From: Zopfochytrium polystomum
Taxonomy: Eukaryota > Chytridiomycota > Chytridiomycetes > Chytridiales > Chytridiaceae
NCBI GenBank assembly: GCA_025765615.1
Contig: JAIVFJ010000054.1
Span: 186,001 to 250,000, forward strand
Direction: 5' to 3'
Length of the DNA stretch: 64,000 nucleotides
The notes under the pieces were generated by a model, which had not been told where the DNA came from, did not search any database, and was given only the letters and a program-made list of their open reading frames with translations. Numbering within the stretch: the stretch's first letter is position 1; each line of letters begins with the position of its first letter. Of the stretch, positions 22,107 to 32,000 are shown piece by piece. Made by a program: the position numbers and the translations under genes.

Positions 22107-25055
22107 TCACTGCACCACATGCTTGCTTGGGTTTAAATGCGCAGAAGGGGCTCCACCTTTCACGCCTTTGATGGTGGCAACCGCACCCTCCATCCGCGAC
22201 ATTTTCTCTTTCAAAAATTCCATCTGCTCCACAAAGCCCCCGGCAAATCTGACCGGGGCGGCTTTGAGATCGGATCGAAAGAGTTGAACGTCAGCGCGGA
22301 GGGCTTTCACATCATGACCTAGTCGCACAATGCCAGGTCCCATATCGCGCATAGTGGTGACGATATCCCGTAGCAGGTCCACGTCACGGTCGACGCGATC
22401 GAGCACAAGTCTCGCAAGATCTGCGGCTTCTGCGCGCCTTCGTGCCGCTTGGCGATGCTGATGCGCTGCACGCTCGTCCCATACTAGCCACTCCCAAAAA
22501 TTGGAAGGGCCGTCTCGCAACCCGTACTCACGCCCACGGCAGGACGATGCTGAAGCATCGCTGTTTGCGGAGGAGGGAGACTCGCCAGGCGCAGGTTGAC
22601 TTGAACGGCATTCGCTGTTTGGAGGATCTGATGATAATGCCCGCCGCCTAATGTCATCACCGCGAACAACGGCTCGTCGTCGTTCGCGCTCAACAACAGC
22701 ACTCGCTTCGTGCCACAAAGACTGAGCTGCAAGAGCACGTTGCCGCACTGCAAACACTCGTGCTTCGAGGCTTGAAAGCGCAACGTCCATGTCGGCCAGG
22801 GTATCCTCAAAAAACAGTTGCAACTGGCTTGGGGTTGATGTTTGGTGACTTGGGAAGATGCGTTCGGGCTTTCGGTGGTGGCTGTACGCGTCGTTCGATG
22901 CCTGCTCATGCGAACTCTCGGCGGAGGAGGACGACGAGGTTGAGGTGGCTGAAGGCGCAGAGTGATCCGCTCGGTTATCCGACTGGCTGTCCTCCCATCC
23001 AGTAAATCTGTTGCCGGCACCAGATATGACGGCCCACCAATTGGACCACACAATATATCCCAACACTCCAGTTTCTGCTTCAAGACGCTGCGCTTGAATC
23101 CTGGCAATTTGCTCCTGCCTGGCAACGCCGGCGGCAAATGCCTTTGACAACGTCCCAAAATGTCGAACAAGATTGCGCAAGCAAAGATGTCCGTCCATAT
23201 TAAGTGAGATAACTGAGTCGGCTGCTTCATTCAGTGCTTGTGCCAACTCCGTTAACGTTTCCGCGACGCGGCGATGATCGTATGCAGGCTGACTAAAGTC
23301 CGCCTTCCTCATTCCATAACCGCCATGGATGCCGTGCTCATGCTTCTGGAAGGAATTGGGAATCCCTGAATCCTTCTTGGCTCGGTCGCGCTCAGCCCCA
23401 CCTGAGTGACTAATATCTTCGTCGGTGTTTCCACTCGCCGCATCCTCCATCTGCATCACTGCTTGGACACTTGTTGCGAGGGATAGGGCCGCGTGCGCTG
23501 ACAGAGACATGTCAAGCGAGGACGGCAGTTGCGAGATTCCGAGTACCAAGTCGCTTACATGATCTTCAGACTTCTCAACGAGCGAATAGATTAGGTCGTA
23601 AACAGGAGGACGCGAAAACGAAGTAGTAGAGGAGGGATTCAGCCCTTCGTCTGCCGCGGATGGCGTAGGGGGCACGAGCAAGAATGACGGAAAGTAAAAC
23701 GACGTTATGTCCGACAACATCAAGTTCGATTTGCAGGGAGCGCTTGGGTTCGAGTAGGTACATCTTTGACTTGAACTCTTAGGACGGAATAGATACGGCA
23801 AGCACAGTAGCACGCTCGCCACAACTGAAAACATGAGCGCGGTTCGACTAAGACTTGAAGTTGGCCATAAATTCTTCCACCAAAGCGGAGACATCCAAAA
23901 GCGAAACAGACGGAACTTGGTGAGCCAAATATGTTGTTGTTGGATTGAAGGACCGTCGTTGCTCTTCTCTTCCGACGAATTGAGATTCGGATGATCGTTC
24001 AACGTGCTGCCGGTTTTCGAGACAGACGGTGTGCGGTCAAGCATTCGCGAGGAGAGAAGCGTTGGTGGAAGAGTGACATCAACGATTTGGGCGGACAGGA
24101 ATTCGGACGACGTGGCGGAAATAGCCGGAGACTCAGTGCTCCTCCGGTCCCCTTTCGTCCTTTGATATACACCAAACTGGGAGTCCGTCTCTTCGCAACC
24201 ATAGTGAAGAGGAGGTTCCTGACCTGCTGGTGGTGACCAGGAGCAATCTAACGAGAGGATGGAGCCTATGGACCGCCAAATGCGGGCGTTCTGCCGCTCC
24301 GCTTGAGGGTGAAGAAGATTCCATGTATTCGAAGATCCTGTGGCCGAGATTGAGGAGGACATTGACCGGGTTCCTCGGTTCCGAGCACTTCCAGCACCTG
24401 GATGGTCCCTGGGGAACTGGTCGGGGCTCCCAGGCCCAATTTCAACCTCCGACCGGGCCACCTCCGTCTGACAAGGCCCACCGACGTGCCACCCGCCGCT
24501 ACCGTTGAAGAAAGCCGAGAACTTTGAGTCCAACGTCGGTGGTGGCCAAGGCGTCGGACAACTAGCTTCGGACGATGCTCCAGAAGTAAACACACTCTCA
24601 TCGAGTGCTGGAGCTGTTTGCATCCTGAGGGAATCCCCGTTCCGGTCCATTGTCGTTGACGGGTGGAGTCCTTCTGGGAACGGCGCAGCGGTTGAAACAG
24701 CGGAGGCAAACTCGCCTTCCAAAAAAGCTGGTTCCTCAACAACCAGAACAGCTTTTTCATCGTAATTGGTGTGAAGAGAGTGTTGCACTGTAGAAAGAGA
24801 GTCAGCAGGCCTTGACAGATTAAAGTGGACATCCTCGCAACCGTCCGAAGAATTTGAATGCAAGGACGATCCAAAAAGGCGAGAATCAGGAGACGCATCC
24901 GTGGAATGAGTTGATAGCAGCGAGGACGGCGAACTGGATGCTGAGGACGACGAGAACGTGAAAGATCGCCCTGTTGAAGCGAGCGAAGATTGCTCTGAAA
25001 CTGCGGCAAGGTCCAGCCAGGCGTCGTCGTCGTCGCCTGATGGTCTGTCGGACAT
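22107..25055 (-). CDS. Large intronless membrane/coiled-coil protein of unknown function
   Basis: A single uninterrupted frame encodes 982 aa. I start at the ATG at 25055 (MSDRPSGDDDDAW) because the frame further upstream has only non-ATG starts. Residues 1-365 are Ser/Pro/Thr-rich and probably disordered. One hydrophobic span, SRTALMFSVVASVLLCLPYL, lies at about 404-423 after a Trp/Phe-rich segment. The remainder is mostly helical, with heptad-like stretches such as RQEQIARIQAQRLEAE and a C-terminal coil (DLARLVLDRVDRDVDLLRDI). I recognise no family; the layout resembles single-pass fungal nuclear-envelope or ER proteins, but that is a guess. The lack of introns contrasts with its neighbours. 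It is head to head with the RNA-binding protein gene. Confidence 0.8.
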   Translation of the reverse strand: MSDRPSGDDDDAWLDLAAVSEQSSLASTGRSFTFSSSSASSSPSSLLSTHSTDASPDSRLFGSSLHSNSSDGCEDVHFNLSRPADSLSTVQHSLHTNYDEKAVLVVEEPAFLEGEFASAVSTAAPFPEGLHPSTTMDRNGDSLRMQTAPALDESVFTSGASSEASCPTPWPPPTLDSKFSAFFNGSGGWHVGGPCQTEVARSEVEIGPGSPDQFPRDHPGAGSARNRGTRSMSSSISATGSSNTWNLLHPQAERQNARIWRSIGSILSLDCSWSPPAGQEPPLHYGCEETDSQFGVYQRTKGDRRSTESPAISATSSEFLSAQIVDVTLPPTLLSSRMLDRTPSVSKTGSTLNDHPNLNSSEEKSNDGPSIQQQHIWLTKFRLFRFWMSPLWWKNLWPTSSLSRTALMFSVVASVLLCLPYLFRPKSSSQRCTYSNPSAPCKSNLMLSDITSFYFPSFLLVPPTPSAADEGLNPSSTTSFSRPPVYDLIYSLVEKSEDHVSDLVLGISQLPSSLDMSLSAHAALSLATSVQAVMQMEDAASGNTDEDISHSGGAERDRAKKDSGIPNSFQKHEHGIHGGYGMRKADFSQPAYDHRRVAETLTELAQALNEAADSVISLNMDGHLCLRNLVRHFGTLSKAFAAGVARQEQIARIQAQRLEAETGVLGYIVWSNWWAVISGAGNRFTGWEDSQSDNRADHSAPSATSTSSSSSAESSHEQASNDAYSHHRKPERIFPSHQTSTPSQLQLFFEDTLADMDVALSSLEARVFAVRQRALAAQSLWHEASAVVERERRRAVVRGDDIRRRALSSDPPNSECRSSQPAPGESPSSANSDASASSCRGREYGLRDGPSNFWEWLVWDERAAHQHRQAARRRAEAADLARLVLDRVDRDVDLLRDIVTTMRDMGPGIVRLGHDVKALRADVQLFRSDLKAAPVRFAGGFVEQMEFLKEKMSRMEGAVATIKGVKGGAPSAHLNPSKHVVQ

Positions 25056-25528
25056 TGCGGGACAATTTCTGAATGTGGTCAATTCTTGCGCGTTGCTTGG
25101 CCAAATTTTCGGCCCACACAAAAATCAGTGCTCGTGAAAATTTGGCCCAGGTGCTTGGTTTTTGCCACTATTTTGGTGGGAACATGTTGAAGAAGACAGA
25201 CGGACGCCCACATGATGATTGAAGATGATTGATCTGCAAGGATCGGCGCCTCTTTCATTCGCCAATTTTTCATTTTCTTTCTTTCTTTCCTTGTTCTTGT
25301 CTCTTTTTTCCTATTCTCTGACAGACGTGCTCTTCTTTTTTTCCTCCGATGACCGCCAATTTCCTCATTCTTTCTTTTTGCCTTTTTCCTCTTTCCTGCC
25401 CACCTGAAAACCTATAAAAAAGCGAAAGAACAAAAAAAGAAAGAGAAAAACTATCCCTTTCACACACTTTCACACACTTCCCCTTCCTCACCTTCACAGC
25501 TTCCCCCACCACCACCCAACCTCTCAGA
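25056..25528. promoter_or_regulatory. Divergent promoter region with pyrimidine-rich strand
   Basis: This is 473 bp between two divergently transcribed genes. On the + strand it contains TTTC/CTTT runs (25270-25390), then CACACACTTTCACACACTT and a C-rich tract close to the ATG of the glycine-rich RNA-binding protein. CTATAAAAAA at 25410-25420 is a plausible TATA box about 110 bp upstream of that ATG. Assignment as promoter is inferred from position. Confidence 0.5.
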
Positions 25529-26236
25529 ATGTCCGCCAAGGTATATCCCGCTCTGAAAGGCAACCCCAAAGCCACTCTGCAGCTACCCTCCCATCCTCTT
25601 TTACCGATGGCCGAGAAGTCTAACGCTTACCTCTTCTGCCCACTCGTCTATCAAGGTCTTCGTCGGCAACCTCTCCGTGAGTGGAAAACACCGTTAATGT
25701 CGGAAGGCTGCCAAACTAAACAGTTGTTTCAGTGGTCCACCAGCGACGACTCTCTCCGCTCGACCTTTTCTCAGTTCGGCAACGTTTCCGACGCCATCGT
25801 CCTCAAGGACCGTGAAACCGGTGAGTTAGTTAAAGGCTGCACAAACACTATCGTTGCAAGCGGCCCCCTGCCCCTCCCCCCTCTCCTTTTCTTCTCCACC
25901 CTTTCGTTCACTACAGCGAAGTGCAGCCAGTCTCACAATTTGGCCTTTTGGACAGGCCGCTCCCGCGGCTTCGGATTTGTCACATTCGACACCATGGACC
26001 AGGCCCAAGCGGCAATCGATGGCATGAACGAACAGGACCTTGACGGCCGCAACATTCGCGTCAACCTGGCCAACGAGCGCCCCTCAGGCGGCGGCTTCGG
26101 TGGCGGCCGCGGTGGCTTCAGCGGTGGCCGTGGCGGCTACGGTGGCGGCCGTGGTGGCTACGGTGGCAACGGCGGCGGCTACGGTGGCAACGGTGGTGGT
26201 TACGGCGGCAACGGCGGCTACGGCGGTGGCTACTAA
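25529..26236 (+). CDS. Glycine-rich RNA-binding protein (RRM plus GGY/GGR tail)
   Basis: Four exons (25529-25540, 25656-25676, 25733-25820, 25956-26236) give 133 aa. A single RNA-recognition motif occupies residues 4-83: RNP2 is VFVGNLS and RNP1 is RGFGFVTF. A Gly-rich tail (GGRGGYGGGRGGYGG) with many Arg-Gly and Tyr residues follows. This is the layout of cold-inducible or plant GRP-type proteins, which bind mRNA and act as RNA chaperones. RNP2 sits alone on a 21-nt exon, and the first coding exon is only 12 nt (MSAK). The downstream region is T-rich. Confidence 0.95.
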   Translation: MSAKVYPALKGNPKATLQLPSHPLLPMAEKSNAYLFCPLVYQGLRRQPLREWKTPLMSEGCQTKQLFQWSTSDDSLRSTFSQFGNVSDAIVLKDRETGELVKGCTNTIVASGPLPLPPLLFFSTLSFTTAKCSQSHNLAFWTGRSRGFGFVTFDTMDQAQAAIDGMNEQDLDGRNIRVNLANERPSGGGFGGGRGGFSGGRGGYGGGRGGYGGNGGGYGGNGGGYGGNGGYGGGY

Positions 26237-27013
26237 AGATTTCCCAAACCTGGGAGGGGTTCCTTGTTGTTTTTTTTTTTTTCCCCCTTGATTTTGTCTC
26301 TTGAGTGAGGGTCGTGCTTGCTTGTTGTCCTCGGCGCTTGACCTATTTGTTCTATTATATGTTACCCGCATTTGTTCCTCCATCCACACACCCTCACTTC
26401 CCTTGGCCCTAGTTTTTTTCCTTTGCTCTCTTCCCTCTAAATTTACTCCTCGCGCTTCGTGTCTGTCCGTCCTCCATCGTGGCTCACTCCTAATTGCTTG
26501 ATGTCTGTCTGTGCGTACACGTGCTCTATTCAATCCTCCCACATGTTTCCGTTCCCAAACGCCTTTTTCACACCATCCGGTCTTTTCCCGTCTCTCCCGC
26601 CCCTCCCGCCAACATTATTTTGTTCTTCCTGCCCCCAGTTCCAGTTTCGAAAAAGTGAGAAAGGTGCTGCTCGTTCTCAGGCTCTCCGAATGATGTGTCC
26701 GATGTCTTCGCTGCCCGGCAATAGAAAAATTGCTCCGCTCTGAACTCTCTGTATTCTTGTTTTCGTTCCACTCAAATGAGGAATAGTAAATTCTGAACAT
26801 TGCTCAGCTGAGGAAAATGTGGAAGGCGGGTCGGCGCGGTTTCCCGCCAACCCCATTGTTCACCACGTCACAGCGGTTTCGGCAATATCGGCTGTCTTGA
26901 CACAGCTAAATTTGTTGAAGGTTACCAACATCGGCAATGCCATGCACTTGAGAACGTTCGCAAACGTGGAGTACATTTTATTCGATTACAAATCGACAAG
27001 ATACTCCGCTCTC
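26237..27013. other. Convergent 3' region, no gene seen
   Basis: This lies between the RNA-binding protein stop and the ARP2 stop, which face each other. It holds their 3' untranslated regions, T- and C-rich on the + strand. Short open frames here resemble no known protein. Confidence 0.5.
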
Positions 27014-28600
27014 CTAGCGGCGCCTGGAGAGCTTATCGAGGGACCGAACCCCCTGCTCTTCCCACTCGGATTTCGTCACCCAGAACAGTTTGTTGTCTTT
27101 ATACACATTTGCCAACAAGGCTCCGCCGAGGAAGACCATGTGTTTTCGGCGTGGCGGGTCCTTGACCAGTAGCTCGAAATTCTGGGTTTGGGTTCAGTAG
27201 TTGTTGGAGACACAAAGATCTCACCTCAAGGCGAGAGCGATCACCCTTCAACACCTTTTCGAGGTACAGGTTCTTGATATCTTTTTCCAGGCGAGAAGGA
27301 AGACCAGGATACATGGACGAGCCACCAGACAGAACAATGTGTTTGAACAGCTCCGAGCGAATGTCCACGTCACAAGCTTGGACCGAGTTGAATATCATTT
27401 CTAAAGAAGGTGGCTGTGAGACCACCTAGTAAAAGAATGACATGAAAGTGTTCACCTGCAATGCCAGGCGCCTCTACATCAACCAAGTGTGGCTGGAACA
27501 GTGCTTCGGGTGCTTCGAATCGCTCTGATCCAATTTTTATGACTCGTCCATCCGGGAGCTGCCACAATGGTTATTACAAGGTAGTGTTACGAGATCGACG
27601 AACCGTGTATGACTCCACCAAGACAGTTGTTTCCGTAGCCAGCTTTTGCTCCAGTTGCAGGTCGTAACTATCGCGACGCCAACAACTTCAGTGATATCTG
27701 ACGAATACATCGAACAGAACTCACCCAACATAGCACACCTTCTCCTTCAACTGCCTGACCGTCTCAAAATCAGCCGTTCGGTTGAAGGCGTAACCACGCA
27801 GCAGTAGAAGTTTGATAAGGTATTGGGTAATATCACGGCCAGCAACGTCAAGACGTCGATGGTGGGGAAGAGCAAAACCATCGAAGACCGGGATAACATG
27901 GGTCACGCCATCGCCAGAGTCGACGACCAAGCCTGTGGTGATTCCTTCGAATAGAGATTTACTGACCAGGAATGCAACTAGTTCTCTTCCCACCTTGAGC
28001 TTGAAGAGCAAGCACAGCCTGAATGGCAACGAACACTCCGTTGAACCCATAGTGCTCAAACATGACTTCACACATTTTCTCGCGGTTTTTCTTAGGATTC
28101 ATCACAGGCTCCGTCAGCAGAATCTTGTGATCGGCAGGGTTCTGGACTCCAAGCTTGGCGAAGGTGTAGTTCCACAAATGGATCATGTCTTCCCACGAAT
28201 CGTTCCGCACGATCCCCTTCTCCATGGGGTAGGACATCTCCAGCATGTTGCGAAGTGCGGCTGCTTCATCGCCAACCATGATGTCTTTGACCTGGACATC
28301 CCCGATGCGCTCCTCAGCGCGAAGGGTCGGCCGACCCACGACCGCTGGAATCACCAACTCGGGAAACTTCGAGCCAGCGTAGCCCGCCTTGACGAACTAC
28401 AAATCGGCGAGAAGCAACAGGGTAAGCAGAACTAACATGGACAAACGCGAAGTGGATCACAAAGATATTCGGCCATGGAAAGGGTGGCAACAACACAACG
28501 TGGGCGCGCGTTCTGTGGCTGATAGAAAAAGAGATCTGACCCCCAGTATGCAGCCACTTACCCCAGTTCCGTTATCGACGACGAGGGCTTCCGACGACAT
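27014..28600 (-). CDS. ARP2: Actin-related protein 2 (Arp2/3 complex)
   Basis: Seven exons on the minus strand (28600-28562, 28396-27994, 27944-27725, 27667-27604, 27558-27456, 27400-27225, 27181-27014) give 390 aa, the length expected for Arp2. Arp2 pairs with Arp3 to template branched actin filaments and binds ATP. The start [13 protein letters not shown] is the first nucleotide loop, [18 protein letters not shown] the second, and [18 protein letters not shown] the third. Arp2-specific features include [17 protein letters not shown] and the end [20 protein letters not shown]. The gene is complete and its start faces the dynein gene. Confidence 0.97.
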
Positions 28601-29014
28601 GGGCACAGTGGGTATCGAGTGGATGAGTTCTTACTTGAGCGCGCCGCTTGGGAGGCTGCGGATGCAACAGGGATGCAACAAAGGGGTGGGACGGGGGCAG
28701 CGGGCAGCGGGAGGCCGCGTTCGTTGTGTTCGTTTCCAATTTTTCCTGGGACCAATTTTTGTGGGTGGTGCGGGTGTGGGGAGGCGGCGAGCCTGGAATG
28801 CATCAAATGGTCGGCAAGGGTGGTTCCGGTCGCCTTCGCCGTGCGGATCGGCTAGTCGGCTCCATCCCAAGCTGCACGGCTGGCTAGTGCTCCGCGTCCC
28901 TCCTCTGGCAATCTGCCGAGCTCTCGGCGTGCGGAGTGTACGCGTATTTTTTTTTTTTTTAAGCCGGCCTGCTGATCACCTAGCGGAAGAGATTGTCGAA
29001 AATATTTTGTGGTA
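28601..29014. promoter_or_regulatory. Divergent region between ARP2 and the dynein heavy chain
   Basis: This is 414 bp separating two start codons in opposite directions. It contains G-rich blocks (28680-28730) and a T run (28947-28962). It should hold both promoters; no motif was identified with confidence. Confidence 0.45.
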
Positions 29015-32000
29015 ATGGCGTCCAACCTTCCTCCAAGACCTGGGCCGTCCAAAGCTGATCCGGTTCGGGGGACCGGAGATGAGAAGGTTCTTTCTACTTG
29101 GATATATGGCTGTGAAGCCCTCGAAAATATTGCATGCATCATCTGAGATTCTGTTTTGCATCCCCTCAATGCTGCAGAGGAGTGTGCTTCCAACAGGAAC
29201 GAGAGGCCGCTCGTGGGCCCGTGACAACTCGTTCGTTCCTCGCGCTTTTGAGGCAAATCAGTCTCCGCTGGCCTTTTTCAATCGGATCAACCCCACTCTT
29301 CTCGTACCGGAGGGTAAAGTTCATCGAAAAAATATCAGTCGTGCGTTTCCGTGCCAACCGATGTAGCAGATTTCAAAGACACAACGAGACCCACACCTCA
29401 TGAACACTTTCAGAAGAGTCTTGGCATCATGTCAGCTGGAGCTTCACACGCAGCCACTGAACGCGCAAAAGTAGCCGCAAATGGGGCTAAACTGGAAAAG
29501 GGATCCAAAAAGGACAGGGAGTCATTTCGAACGACATTGGTTAATATTGTGATGTAAGTGACAGTTTCTTCCCTGCCAGATTTGTAACAATACCGCAGGC
29601 AGCATCAGTCCGAACCCGCACCAGATAATTCTTCCGAATCGGAGGAGGGCCGCGAAAAGTTTCAGGACAAGGAGAATATGGTACGACTAATTCAACGGGG
29701 TGCAGCAGCTCACCAATACTGTTCTTCAGCAACGGTATTACTACTACGTTTCTAATGGGATAGACACACAGCATGTGGCCGAAATGGAAGACGTCTGGCT
29801 CGCAAACGTGCTGGGACTGCTCTCAGACAGGCTGAAAGCCCACCATTCAGACACATTGGATCAGCTGTCGAATGAAATGAGGGACGATTATCACATGAGC
29901 GTCAAAAAGGCTATCGGTACGTCACAATTCCATGCGAATTAGCGCTAAGTTGAGCAGTCGACTTTGTGCTCAAGGATCCTCGAGACAAAAACGAGCTTGC
30001 GGCAAAGGAAACTGCAAGAGATGAAGATTTTGTCAGGCACGCGGGAATGTTTGGTCCAACAACACCCTAACATTTCAAAGAATTCGACAATCTACAGCAA
30101 CCTGGTCTATTGCGTACTATGTTGCCCAAGAGAAAATGAAAGCATCGCTTTTCATAATCAATCCAACCGTTGCGGGAATATTTGAGAATTGGCACAAGTT
30201 CCGCGACCTTCGCCTTTTCGAAATAGAACCAATCCTCACCAAAGGCTCAGCATTTGAGTTGAGGATATTTAAGACCATGATGAGCCAAAAGCTGGAGAAA
30301 GCACCCGAAAAGCTGATGACGAGGTAGGTAACATTGACCTATGTCGTTCGTTCTAACCAGGATGGCTTCTTAGTTGGTACCCCGCAATGCTGAATGTCTT
30401 TTACATCGGCAGCAGACGGAACGAGTGGTCGTCACTCCCTACAGAGAGAATGGAGCCGTTCTTTAGGACGATTGCTTTGATTCTGGCTGATCAGCTTCGA
30501 CATATAGTGAGGGAATCTGTGAATGACCTCCTATGCGTGTTTGATGGTGATATCGTCTCCGCTGTCGGAGAAGTCGACAACGGCCGCCCTCCCGCGTTCT
30601 CTATGCGGCTTGTCCTTGACAATGAGGAAATAAAATTCGAGCCTTCATTCCACGAAATCATCTCTACGGCGGAGGCTTTGTTCGACCAACTGATTACGGC
30701 TGCTGATAGGATTCCTAAAATAGAGACGCAGTTGTTCTCAAGTGGAAATATGCCCAATATGAGCAACCGCGCCGGAGCTTTTGCAATTAAACCTGATCAA
30801 TGCATTCGTGTGGACTTCGAGGCTACATTGCCGGCCTTCACAAAAGCCGCTCGCTCGCTCATGGTTCAAAAATTGCAAAAACTGTTTGAAGCCCCAAGAG
30901 CGTACGCCTCGGAGTTTGATAAGCACAGATCCTTAGTTGATAGGTCTGCCGACCTCGAGGTAACAGAGTTTCTAAGAAATGAGCAGGCTCACGACCGAAT
31001 GTCAGAAGTAAGAGTTACTTTGCACTTCTCCGACCGACCGACCGAACTGATCGTTTGTAATCAGGAAGTAAAAAGGTTCCGAACCATGGCAACAGTGATG
31101 ATTGGAAGCGCATATCCTCATGTGGTCCATTTTCCTCTCGTCGAACTGCATTGTGACGAGTTGATTCACGATTTGTCTGACAGAGCGTTACAGCAAGCGA
31201 ACCGCATATTAGAAAAGATGGCCTTTGAATCGCGGGCGCTGAACGCGGGGTGAGTTGCAATCTGCTGCGCTTTTAGGCTGAAGAAACTGCTTCCAAACAG
31301 AATATGCCAGCAGTTTGAAGAAATGGCGGCAAGTCTTCTGACAACCCCAAGTAATGTTGCAGAGATGGTTGATCTTCAAAAAGCCATCGATCATGGCCGA
31401 AACGTGTCCATGCGGAACTTGGAAGAAGCTGTGGAAGAGGCAAAGAAGAGGTGCTAGCTGATACCCCTTTTGCCATCAATTTTCGCTTATAGCTTGGAAC
31501 CTTAGATTGAACTTTATGATCACGTATTCAGAGTTAAAAAGAGACGAGTTTGATTTGAACAGTGTCTTATTCACATGGCCGCAAAGAATCATTCCCATAT
31601 TTGGAGAAGGAGAAGCTCTTCTTCAAAAGTCACGCCAAGTCAATCAGGAAGACCTTAAGAATCGGCGTGAAAAGCTGATTGCCGAAGTGGACAGCTACGC
31701 GAAGCAAATCGAAGAATACCATATCTTCGGAGAGTACGCAGAGCTTGCGAGATATTTGAAAACTGCCCAGAAGCTTCAGCTCCGAATGGATGCAGTGGGT
31801 GAAAGGATTCAAACATTCAACCATGAGGAGGAGATATTTGGATGGGAGCCGACGAAATTTCCAGCACTTGGCGATGCAGTGGCTGCACTTGCGCCATTTT
31901 TGACACTGTACCAGACCTCTGTTGATTTCCAACGCTGCTACCACAGCTGGATGACCGGACCATTCCTGAAGTTGGACCCAGAGGTGGTCGAAAACGAAGT

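Noticed and set aside
22484..23230. Alternative frames inside the large intronless gene
   Set aside because: They are on the same strand in another frame and consist of Arg/Pro-rich shadow translation of the main 982-codon frame.
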